Shown: in pieces, positions 1-6,374 of the stretch | How the letters are laid out: every line of letters starts with the position of its first letter | How positions within the stretch are numbered: position 1 is the first letter of the stretch | DNA from: Flavobacteriales bacterium | GTDB taxonomy: Bacteria; Bacteroidota; Bacteroidia; Flavobacteriales_D; Crocinitomicaceae | Direction of reading: 5' to 3' | NCBI GenBank assembly: GCA_018665005.1 | Contig: JABJEE010000259.1 | Location: 1-8,719, forward strand | DNA length: 8,719 nucleotides | Made by a program: the position numbers and the translations under genes | The notes under the pieces: generated by a model | Databases searched by the model: none | What the model was told of the DNA's origin: nothing | Seen by the model: the letters and a program-made list of their open reading frames with translations, nothing else

Positions 1-471
1 GAGAAAAATGAAATCGTGTGTCCTGCCGATGGAAAAGTGGTCGTCATAGAAGAGACTGAAGAGACTGAATATTTCAAAGATCGTAGAATTCAAGTTTCCA
101 TTTTCATGTCGCCACTTAATGTTCATGCCAACTATTATCCCATAACAGGGAGTTTGGTTTATCAAAAATATCATCCTGGTAAATTCCTGGTAGCATGGCA
201 CCCCAAAAGCAGTACCGAAAATGAACGAACAACCATGGTCGTAAAAGATGACTCTGGGCAAGAAATTTTAATCAGACAAATTGCAGGAGCAGTTGCGCGT
301 AGAATATGTTATTATGGAGAAATTGATTCTTCTGTGAAAAAAGGAGAAGAATTGGGTTTTATAAAGTTTGGATCTCGAGTAGATTTATTCCTACCGCTTG
401 GCACTAAAATTGATGTTAATATTGGGGATAAAGTTCAATCTAGATTAACTAATATTGGCTTCCTAAATTGA
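1..471 (+). CDS. psd: Phosphatidylserine decarboxylase, 3' part (5' end outside the window)
   Basis: The frame is open from base 1 to a TGA at 469-471, giving 156 C-terminal residues. A GTG at 16 is only an internal Val codon, so the true start lies upstream. Numbering from base 1, the decarboxylase landmarks are all present: P-A-D-G at residues 8-11 with the conserved Asp10; S-P-L-N-V-H at 37-42, whose His42 matches the second member of the Asp-His-Ser self-processing triad; and F-G-S-R at 123-126. Known enzymes of this family cut themselves between this Gly and Ser (codons 370-375), and the Ser becomes the pyruvoyl cofactor that decarboxylates phosphatidylserine to phosphatidylethanolamine at the inner membrane. 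The short C-terminal tail after Gly-Ser fits the compact Bacteroidota type, for which I recall about 215-220 residues in total, so roughly 60 N-terminal residues are missing here because of the window edge. The next gene starts 30 bp downstream on the same strand and may be co-transcribed. Confidence 0.93.
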   Translation, partial: EKNEIVCPADGKVVVIEETEETEYFKDRRIQVSIFMSPLNVHANYYPITGSLVYQKYHPGKFLVAWHPKSSTENERTTMVVKDDSGQEILIRQIAGAVARRICYYGEIDSSVKKGEELGFIKFGSRVDLFLPLGTKIDVNIGDKVQSRLTNIGFLN

Positions 472-501
472 TTTCATTATATTTACTAAAATTATTTAAA
501 C

Positions 502-726
502 ATGAAAAAACTATATCTAATACTTGCCCTTATCGTATTCAGTGGGTCATATGCTGTAAATACATATGCTGCTGTGAACGATTCTAACATCGAATTGAAA
601 GACGACGATAAAAAGAAAAAGAAAAAAAGAAAGAAGAAAAAGAAAGGATCTTGCGAAGCAAAATCAAAATCTTGTGCTTCAAGCAGTACAAACAAATCTT
701 GTTGCTCAAAAAAAGACAATAACTAG
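502..726 (+). CDS. Small secreted Lys/Cys-rich protein, function unknown
   Basis: This 74-residue protein has a clear Sec signal peptide: M-K-K at the start, a hydrophobic core at about residues 4-18, and probable cleavage near A23/A24 (T-Y-A-A). The mature part, about 50 residues, opens with a short acidic patch (E31 to D36). A run of twelve basic residues follows, K37-K48 with one Arg at 43, and then a Ser/Lys-rich tail with four Cys at 51, 58, 67 and 68 (C-x6-C-x8-C-C). The basic run is encoded by a 39-base purine-only tract (610-648). Similar short Lys/Cys peptides occur in Bacteroidota as hypothetical proteins (from memory), and I know of no assigned role. Metal binding, a disulfide-linked peptide, or binding to acidic polymers are all only possible. 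It lies 30 bp after psd and is followed at once by a strong terminator, so it is probably the last gene of that transcript. The signal peptide and terminator placement support a real gene. The opposite-strand frame over it (poly-Phe) is a shadow. Confidence 0.72.
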   Translation: MKKLYLILALIVFSGSYAVNTYAAVNDSNIELKDDDKKKKKKRKKKKKGSCEAKSKSCASSSTNKSCCSKKDNN

Positions 727-744
727 TCTGAAAACATTTGAATT

Positions 745-772
745 AAAAAGCGCCTTCAGGCGCTTTTTTTTT
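745..772. terminator. Intrinsic terminator, probably bidirectional, between convergent genes
   Basis: A perfect 10-bp inverted repeat (745-754 and 759-768) with a TTCA loop has a GC-rich core, GCGCC/GGCGC. On the plus strand the T run extends over 764-772, nine T's. On the minus strand the A run at 745-749 supplies five U's after the hairpin. It sits 18 bp after the stop of the Lys/Cys peptide gene and only a few bases past the stop (776-778) of the minus-strand symporter, so it can end both transcripts. Confidence 0.9.
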
Positions 773-775
773 GTC

Positions 776-2155
776 TCAAAGAAAAAAGTAGCTGTAGATT
801 ACTATGATTAGTACAGAAAAGAGATTCATAAAAAAACCATAAGCAGCCATCTGCTTAATACTTATTTTTCCTGAAGAAAAAACAATGGCATTTGGAGGCG
901 TGCTAATAGGCATCATAAAAGCACAACTTGCCGCAAGTGTCAGCGGTATACAAAGTGCAAGAACTGACTGCCCCATTCCTAGAGCCAGCATAGCAATTAT
1001 AGGAACCAAGACAGATACCAATGCTAAATTTGACATGAGCTCAGTAGCAAAAATAGAAATGGATATAACCAATAGCAATAAATAAAAATAATGCCATGAA
1101 GAAATGCTGTTCGCACTTTGAAAAACCAACTCCAAGACATGACTTTTTTCTAGAGAAGATGCTAATGCAATACCTCCCCCAAATAAAACCAAAATGCCCC
1201 ACGGAATTTTAATGGTATCACTCCATTTCAATAATTTTTCTTCAGTCACCTTAGATGGAATAATAAACAACATTATCGCACCTAAAATTGCAACACTTGA
1301 ATCCTTAAAAGTCACACCCGTATAATCAACTATTAGCCCCCGTGTCACCCATAACAAGATCACCAATCCAAATGTGATCAATACTCTTTTTTGAGGTATC
1401 GTCCATTTGCTCTGGTTTAGGTTGATAACCACCTCATCATTTCTTTGTGAGCCAAGTATAATTTGAAAAAACATATTTAAAATCAAGAAGATAACAAGGC
1501 TCACAGGTAAACCGATTTTCATCCATTGCCAAAAACTAATGTGTATACCAAAAGTACTCGATAATGTTCCTGCCATTTGGGTGTTTGGAGGAGAACCAAC
1601 AAGCGTCGCCATCCCCCCTATACTTGCCGCATAGGCAACAGTAAGCATTAACAATAATGAAAACCTGTTAGACGATTCAGACCCTTTTTGAGTTTGAATG
1701 ATTGACAATGCCATAGGAAGCATCATTAATGTGGTTGCCGTGTTTGATATCCACATACTTAAGATATAAGAGCTCAATCCAAACCCGATGAGAATCTTTG
1801 ATTTTGTAGAACCCATTATGGACAAAATTCGCGATGCGATCTGATGATGAACTCCCCATTTTTCTAGAGCAAGTGCCAAAATAAATCCTCCGAGAAATAG
1901 ATAAACATTATTGTTGCCATACGCCAAAGCCAATTCAGATGGGTCCAACAAACCCAAAGGAGTGCATAAAGCCAAAGGGATAAGTGCTGTAACATATATG
2001 GGGACAACCTCGAATACCCAGAAAAAAACCATCAAAACAGCCATGGCCATCGACCTGTTTTGCAGAGAGTTTTCCTCCCAAAAGGCTAAAGAAATAAAAA
2101 AAATAAATCCAATAATTCCAGCAATTGTTTTTTTATGCTGAAACAAATGAATCAT
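776..2155 (-). CDS. DASS/SLC13-family sodium:anion (dicarboxylate- or sulfate-type) symporter
   Basis: This 459-residue polytopic inner-membrane protein has many hydrophobic segments over its whole length and the two-fold pseudo-repeat of the divalent anion:Na+ symporter (DASS) family. First half: the S-N-T motif at 137-139 inside W-I-S-N-T-A-T, and a paired hairpin V-G-S-P-P-N at 186-191. Second half: E-L-M-S-N-L-A at 372-378, and the family signature at 409-425, reading A-S-C-A-F-M-M-P-I-S-T-P-P-N-A-I-V. In known members these four loops form the Na+ and carboxylate sites, so it probably imports C4-dicarboxylates or a related anion with Na+. The substrate cannot be fixed from sequence; sulfate is the main alternative. 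The second S-N-T has Leu in place of Thr. Length is normal for bacterial members. Its ATG follows the stop of the upstream small gene by one base, with no Shine-Dalgarno-like sequence, which suggests an operon and coupled translation. The 3' end runs directly into the shared terminator. Confidence 0.92.
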   Translation of the reverse strand: MIHLFQHKKTIAGIIGFIFFISLAFWEENSLQNRSMAMAVLMVFFWVFEVVPIYVTALIPLALCTPLGLLDPSELALAYGNNNVYLFLGGFILALALEKWGVHHQIASRILSIMGSTKSKILIGFGLSSYILSMWISNTATTLMMLPMALSIIQTQKGSESSNRFSLLLMLTVAYAASIGGMATLVGSPPNTQMAGTLSSTFGIHISFWQWMKIGLPVSLVIFLILNMFFQIILGSQRNDEVVINLNQSKWTIPQKRVLITFGLVILLWVTRGLIVDYTGVTFKDSSVAILGAIMLFIIPSKVTEEKLLKWSDTIKIPWGILVLFGGGIALASSLEKSHVLELVFQSANSISSWHYFYLLLLVISISIFATELMSNLALVSVLVPIIAMLALGMGQSVLALCIPLTLAASCAFMMPISTPPNAIVFSSGKISIKQMAAYGFFMNLFSVLIIVIYSYFFL

Positions 2156-2156
2156 A

Positions 2157-2417
2157 TTATTTATTGAGTTTATTCAACTTTTCAACAAAATACTGAGCCT
2201 TTTCATTGACGTGAACCGTTATTTCTGAGAACTCTTTTTTAGATTTACTCTTATAGACCTTGCTTAAAACATCATCCTGGAATGTTGCTGCTTCATCTAT
2301 CAGCTTATCCGTATCTTTAATTTTTGTCTCATCTGTCAACTGCAAGAAGAAGCATTCTTCAACAATATCGAATACCATTTCATTCAGGTGTCTTTTAAAA
2401 GTTCTTTTACTTGCCAT
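2157..2417 (-). CDS. Small helical protein of unknown function, upstream partner of the symporter
   Basis: An 86-residue protein starting M-A-S-K-R-T-F-K-R-H. An in-frame ATG six codons upstream (2435) exists, but I prefer 2417: it gives a basic hydrophilic N-terminus, and the upstream ATG falls inside a likely -7 promoter box. The composition is charged and mostly helix-forming, with an amphipathic stretch at residues 10-28 (L-N-E-M-V-F-D-I-V-E-E-C-F-F-L) and a Lys-rich second half. There is no signal peptide, no membrane segment and a single Cys (22), so it is probably cytosolic. It resembles, from memory, a family of short Bacteroidota proteins with the same basic start and an (I/V)-x-(E/D)-C-(F/Y) core that have no assigned function. 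Its stop codon is one base from the start of the anion symporter gene, so the two are almost certainly one transcript. Whether it acts on transport is unknown. Confidence 0.75.
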   Translation of the reverse strand: MASKRTFKRHLNEMVFDIVEECFFLQLTDETKIKDTDKLIDEAATFQDDVLSKVYKSKSKKEFSEITVHVNEKAQYFVEKLNKLNK

Positions 2418-2432
2418 AATAAATATTTTTAG

Positions 2433-2440
2433 CAAAAATA
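2433..2440 (-). promoter_or_regulatory. Candidate Bacteroidota -7 box for the small-protein/symporter operon
   Basis: Read on the minus strand this is TATTTTTG, a full match to the Bacteroidota TAnnTTTG -7 element, 15 bases ahead of the chosen ATG at 2417. No TTG lies at the usual 17-23 bp upstream of it, so the -33 half is missing or weak. The match is in AT-rich DNA and could be chance. Confidence 0.42.
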
Positions 2441-2533
2441 ATTAAGAATAAGCAACTACTGCGACTTTTCCTTATTTAATTGTCAACATAAATAAGACCA
2501 AATCAATATCTTATTTAAAGAAAAGAATTCTCT

Positions 2534-2541
2534 TAATTTTG
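2534..2541 (+). promoter_or_regulatory. Candidate Bacteroidota -7 box for the MATE-fmt operon
   Basis: TAATTTTG matches TAnnTTTG exactly and lies 11 bases before the ATG at 2553, which implies a very short leader. No TTG is present 17-23 bp upstream. An 8-bp palindrome (AGAATTCT, 2524-2531) lies just upstream of the box; it may be chance. Confidence 0.45.
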
Positions 2542-2552
2542 CGAACTGTTTT

Positions 2553-3875
2553 ATGAGTTTAGACTATAAATATTCAACCATTCTTAAGATTGCACTGCCA
2601 ATGATGTTTTCTGGTTTTGTACAATCGATTGTATTGATAACAGATGCCTCGTTTATTAGTCGATATTCAACTATTGCATTTGATGCAGTAGGTAATGCCG
2701 GTCTCATATATATCACGTTTTATATGCTTATCGTAGGGGTTGGCGATGGTGCTCAAATAGTTATGGCAAGGAGAATTGGAGAGAATAAACACAATATGTT
2801 GGGAAGGGTATTTAGTGCCGGACTTGTTTTTCAAATTATTTTTTCTGGTGTGCTGTTTGCTCTCATGTTCTTTTTTATACCCGATTGGATTAAATCCTAT
2901 TCAGTAAATACTCAAATAGCATCACTTCAGGGAGATTTTATTGGAATTCGTTCTTTGGCAATTTTTCCATCTGGTTTATTTCTAATGATGCAGGCTTATT
3001 TCCTTGCAAAAGGAAAAACGTTTCCCGTTTTGATTTCAGCGATATTGACAGCGTCATTAAATATTATTTTAGATTACGGATTGATCTTCGGTCATTTTGG
3101 ATTGCCAGAAATGGGAGTTAAAGGGGCTGCCTTAGCAAGTACCTGTTCAGATGTGTTAGGTATGTTGACTATGCTATGTTTTTTCTTAATTGATAGAGAA
3201 CATGTTCTCGCTCGATTCAGATTATTTAAAACCAAATCATTATTAAATTTGCTAAAAATATCAAGTCCAATAATGCTTCAAGGATGTCTTGCACTTGGCA
3301 CTTGGACGATATTCTTTATCATGCTCGAGCAAAGAGGTATTTTTGAGTTGACTGTATCACAAAATATCCGTTCCATTTACTTCCTTGCTTTTGTTCCTGT
3401 TTGGGGTTTTGCTGGTACGACGAAAACCTATATTTCACAATATCTCGGTGAAAAGAAAGAAAATGAAATTCCTATTATTCAAAAAAGGATTCAATTGCTT
3501 ACTACAGGATTTTTGATCGTCTTTTTTCATGGGGCAATATTATATCCAGAAACACTCATAGGCATCATTAATCCAGAAGAGATTTATATCGGCATGAGTG
3601 CTGAAATCTTGAGGTTGATTTCAGTTTCAATCATTTTATATGGAATAGTTTCTGTTTATTATCAAACCATACTTGGAAGTGGAAACACCATGTATTCCCT
3701 TATTATAGAAATTACAACCATTACGCTTTATTTATCTGCGTGCTTTCTTTTTATTCGGGTTCTAAACTTTCAAATCTTTTGGATTTGGACGGTTGAATAT
3801 ATATATTTCGGCACCATTGGGATCATGTCTTTTCTTTATTTGAGAAATTCCAGCTGGAAAACTAAAAAAGTATAA
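2553..3875 (+). CDS. MATE-family multidrug/metabolite efflux transporter
   Basis: This 440-residue inner-membrane protein has about 12 hydrophobic segments in two lobes, the normal size for the MATE (multi-antimicrobial extrusion) family, which exports cationic drugs or metabolites using a Na+ or H+ gradient. Family landmarks: L-P-M-M-F-S-G-F near residue 15 followed by D31-A-S-F-I-S in the first lobe; V-G-V-G-D-G-A at 61-67 leading to A-R-R-I-G; L-N-I-I-L-D-Y-G-L-I-F-G at 169-180 followed by G-V-K-G-A-A-L-A at 188-195; and the second lobe, starting near residue 233, with F-A-G-T-T at 286-290 and L-G-S-G-N-T at 374-379. The hydrophilic stretch at about 213-232 is the expected link between lobes. 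The substrate and coupling ion cannot be read from sequence. Whether it is closer to the NorM or DinF branch is undecided. It is the first gene of a pair with fmt, separated by two bases. Confidence 0.9.
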   Translation: MSLDYKYSTILKIALPMMFSGFVQSIVLITDASFISRYSTIAFDAVGNAGLIYITFYMLIVGVGDGAQIVMARRIGENKHNMLGRVFSAGLVFQIIFSGVLFALMFFFIPDWIKSYSVNTQIASLQGDFIGIRSLAIFPSGLFLMMQAYFLAKGKTFPVLISAILTASLNIILDYGLIFGHFGLPEMGVKGAALASTCSDVLGMLTMLCFFLIDREHVLARFRLFKTKSLLNLLKISSPIMLQGCLALGTWTIFFIMLEQRGIFELTVSQNIRSIYFLAFVPVWGFAGTTKTYISQYLGEKKENEIPIIQKRIQLLTTGFLIVFFHGAILYPETLIGIINPEEIYIGMSAEILRLISVSIILYGIVSVYYQTILGSGNTMYSLIIEITTITLYLSACFLFIRVLNFQIFWIWTVEYIYFGTIGIMSFLYLRNSSWKTKKV

Positions 3876-3877
3876 TT

Positions 3878-4843
3878 ATGACAAAAAAGCTCCGTATTGT
3901 TTTTATGGGAACCCCAACTTTTGCCGTTACGGTTTTAGATCGCGTTGTCAAAAGCGGGCATCAAATCGTTGGTGTTGTTACTGCTCCTGACCGCCCATCT
4001 GGTCGGGGACAGCAAATACGGAAAAGTGATGTCAAAGTGTATGCGGAAGACCAAGGACTAAACATTCTTCAACCATTGAACTTAAAAGATGATTCATTTA
4101 TCAATCCATTAAAGGAATTGAATGCAGATGTATTTATTGTTGTGGCCTTTCGAATGCTACCTGCAATCGTTTGGAAAATCCCTCCTATGGGCACAATTAA
4201 CTTACATGCATCTCTTTTACCAGATTACAGAGGCGCTGCACCAATCAATTGGGCCATCATGAATGGAGAGAAAAAAACAGGTGTTACTACCTTCTTTATT
4301 AATGAAGTAATTGACACCGGAGACATCATAAAAAGAAAAACAGCCGAAATATCAAATGATATGACAGCAGGTGAATTGCATGATCATCTGATGTTGATTG
4401 GAAGCGATTTGATCGATGAAACGATCAACGAATTGGTTGTTGGAAAAACAACGCGACAAAACCAATCATTGGATACATTATCAACATTTAATGCCGCGCC
4501 AAAAATATTTAAAAATGATTGTCAAATAGATTGGACAGACTCACTTGATGCAGTATACAATAAAATAAGAGGACTTTCTCCTTATCCCGGAGCCTGGTGT
4601 GTTCTAAAGAATACCACAAAGAATAAGGATGTTTCTTTTAAACTTTATCATACCAGGAAAACGGATATCATCGTGAAGGAAGGCGAAAAAACCAGTCTCT
4701 CTGCGACCGAGGATGGTATTCTTTTCCCTTGCTCAGATTATCACCTACTGGTTATAGATTTTCAAATGGAAGGAAAACGAAGATTGAACTTCAAGGACTT
4801 TCTAGCGGGAAATTCAATTGAAGACTTCGTCATTATTCAATGA
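3878..4843 (+). CDS. fmt: Methionyl-tRNA formyltransferase
   Basis: A 321-residue cytosolic enzyme that formylates Met-tRNA(fMet) from 10-formyltetrahydrofolate for translation initiation. The N-terminal formyltransferase domain (about 1-190) has the start I-V-F-M-G-T-P-x-F-A at 7-16, the tRNA-binding loop region D-R-P-S-G-R-G at 38-44, and the catalytic set N108, H110 and D146 within N-L-H-A-S-L-L-P (108-115), R-G-A-A-P-I (118-123) and D-T-G-D-I (146-150). The C-terminal domain (about 205-310) has A-P-K-I at 207-210, I-D-W at 217-219 and I-R-G-L-S-P-Y-P-G-A-W at 230-240. Length is normal. It starts two bases after the MATE stop, so it is probably expressed from the promoter upstream of the exporter. 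Its last 11 bases overlap the 3' end of the convergent lipoprotein gene, leaving no room for a private terminator. Confidence 0.97.
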   Translation: MTKKLRIVFMGTPTFAVTVLDRVVKSGHQIVGVVTAPDRPSGRGQQIRKSDVKVYAEDQGLNILQPLNLKDDSFINPLKELNADVFIVVAFRMLPAIVWKIPPMGTINLHASLLPDYRGAAPINWAIMNGEKKTGVTTFFINEVIDTGDIIKRKTAEISNDMTAGELHDHLMLIGSDLIDETINELVVGKTTRQNQSLDTLSTFNAAPKIFKNDCQIDWTDSLDAVYNKIRGLSPYPGAWCVLKNTTKNKDVSFKLYHTRKTDIIVKEGEKTSLSATEDGILFPCSDYHLLVIDFQMEGKRRLNFKDFLAGNSIEDFVIIQ

Positions 4844-6374
4844 TTTCAAAATCAACTTCATGTTCCCAATTGGCCTTGACTTTAATCGTTCTGTTGTAGA
4901 TGAATCTTTTTTCTGGACCAGAATAATCCTCTGGATTAAAAGCATCCCATCTATTGTTTTTATTCTCGTCTTTTACTACTCTCACTTCGTATTTTCCTGG
5001 CTTCAAGTTTGCAAAAGAGACAAGATCTGATTGGACAAAGTCAGTTTGTAATGACACCAATTTATTATTTTGAAACAATTCAATAAACCAGTAATCCAAT
5101 TCAGTTTCTACATTCACATTGATAACACCCAACTCTTCTTCTGCTATTCGCCCTATGATCATGTTTAACTTATCATTTACAATTCCATTTGCCGTAGAAA
5201 CAGATGCAGAATCAATGTTAAGAATGGCCTTGGTAAAAGATTGATTCTTGAAATCTATTGAAACTTTATTCAAATTAAAGCTGATTTGACTAGAATCAAA
5301 TTCAATCCTGCTGCTGTCATTAAGATTTAACATACTGATACCTCCATTTAGTTTATGAATTGGAGCTTCAAAATTAAGCTCGATGCAACAAGAATCTGGA
5401 AACAACTCGAGATTTTTAATCGGATTTATTAAACTTAGAATGCTCAAATCCACATCATTCCTCACCTTCTTATTGAGCGTGTCAATATTTATCTCTAAAG
5501 CCTCAACATATTCAGAAACGATATACCTTCGGGTATTTTCTCCGAGAACAAAGCCATCCAAAACATTCAAATCATGGTCTTTAAATATTAGAGAATCAAA
5601 GGAAACCCAATTTGGTTTATTCACCTCCAAGATATATGGCGTAATAAACTCCGCATCTATATTTAAAAATGATACCTCAGGCTTCGTGATAGGCATTTTT
5701 AATGTATCCGAAAAAGTTGAATCTAAATAAACCGCGTCTTTACTGGCGAATTGAATTTCATCTCTATCTCTTATTCTATTTTTATTTTCATCTAAAAACG
5801 CCGCATAATAAAAAGACCCCTCTTTTAATGCTCTTAATCTTGAGTAACCTTGATCATCAGATTTTGAAAAATAAGTGGGCTCAATCTGAGTCAAAGAATC
5901 ATATAAAGCGATTAAAACGTTTTTATTGGGTTTTCCTGAATACCCATCTGAAACAATAAAAGAAGCTTGATTTTCATCTATTTCGGGGCCAGTAGAAAAA
6001 GCGATTTGAATTAGGGAGTCATTTCCTTCAGTAATGTCCAGAATTGCACCATTTAAATATAAAGAATAGGTCGTGTTGTCTTTTAGCTTTTCCTGGAAAT
6101 CAATTTGAAGTGTTTTTCCTTTTAGAAGATACTCATATTCAACATTTGCAGGTAATAGAATGATGTTTTCCATTGGGTTTTGCAACTTAACAAACTCATC
6201 AAATTCAATCGTCATCTGCTCTACTACAGCATTAAGCTGCCCATCAGAAGGATTGCAAAATTCGATTCTTGGGGCAATCACATCCTTTGCGCCACCTGAA
6301 ATACTTCCAACCTGAGCACAAGCGGATGTAAGGAGTATAGTAATTATTAAATAACGGAAAGTAAGCATGTACAT
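4833..6374 (-). CDS. SbsA-type Ig-like domain (Big_5) lipoprotein
   Basis: A 513-residue exported lipoprotein. The signal sequence ends in L-L-T-S-A-C, with lipidated Cys19, followed by A-Q-V-G-S-x-S-G-G-A-K-D, very like the start of a Bacteroidota family of Ig-like lipoproteins. An SbsA-like Ig domain (Big_5) spans about 33-130: it begins A-P-R-I-E-F-C-N-P-S-D-G, has I-E-F-D-E-F-V-K-L at 56-64 and N-T-T-Y-S-L at 100-105, and ends F-S-T-G at 126-129. Two later beta-rich modules each carry a matching turn, L-K-x-G followed by D-E-N-K-N (183-199 and 457-473), resembling carboxypeptidase-regulatory-like folds with a possible Ca2+-binding loop. No acidic S-D/E-E export signal follows Cys19, so periplasmic anchoring is as likely as surface display. 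The role is unknown; structural or envelope function is an inference. The start could be the ATG at 6374 or 6368; the later one gives a tighter signal peptide. The gene overlaps the end of msrC by 28 bp (or 22 bp), and its stop overlaps the end of fmt. Confidence 0.88.
   Translation of the reverse strand: MYMLTFRYLIITILLTSACAQVGSISGGAKDVIAPRIEFCNPSDGQLNAVVEQMTIEFDEFVKLQNPMENIILLPANVEYEYLLKGKTLQIDFQEKLKDNTTYSLYLNGAILDITEGNDSLIQIAFSTGPEIDENQASFIVSDGYSGKPNKNVLIALYDSLTQIEPTYFSKSDDQGYSRLRALKEGSFYYAAFLDENKNRIRDRDEIQFASKDAVYLDSTFSDTLKMPITKPEVSFLNIDAEFITPYILEVNKPNWVSFDSLIFKDHDLNVLDGFVLGENTRRYIVSEYVEALEINIDTLNKKVRNDVDLSILSLINPIKNLELFPDSCCIELNFEAPIHKLNGGISMLNLNDSSRIEFDSSQISFNLNKVSIDFKNQSFTKAILNIDSASVSTANGIVNDKLNMIIGRIAEEELGVINVNVETELDYWFIELFQNNKLVSLQTDFVQSDLVSFANLKPGKYEVRVVKDENKNNRWDAFNPEDYSGPEKRFIYNRTIKVKANWEHEVDFEIIE

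Noticed and set aside
492..719. Minus-strand open frame with a poly-Phe run
   Set aside because: It is the antisense of the Lys-rich tract; runs of TTT/TTC arise automatically from the AAA/AAG codons, and the plus frame has a signal peptide.
885..2141. Plus-strand and alternate minus frames across the symporter gene
   Set aside because: They are shadows of a transporter with intact family motifs; their translations show no recognisable domain.
2524..2531. Palindrome AGAATTCT upstream of the MATE -7 box as an operator
   Set aside because: Only eight perfect bases with weak extension; expected by chance in AT-rich DNA and not repeated elsewhere in the window.
4818..5959. Plus-strand open frames opposite the Ig-like lipoprotein gene
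   Set aside because: No signal or domain; the minus-strand frame carries a lipobox and Ig-like family features throughout.
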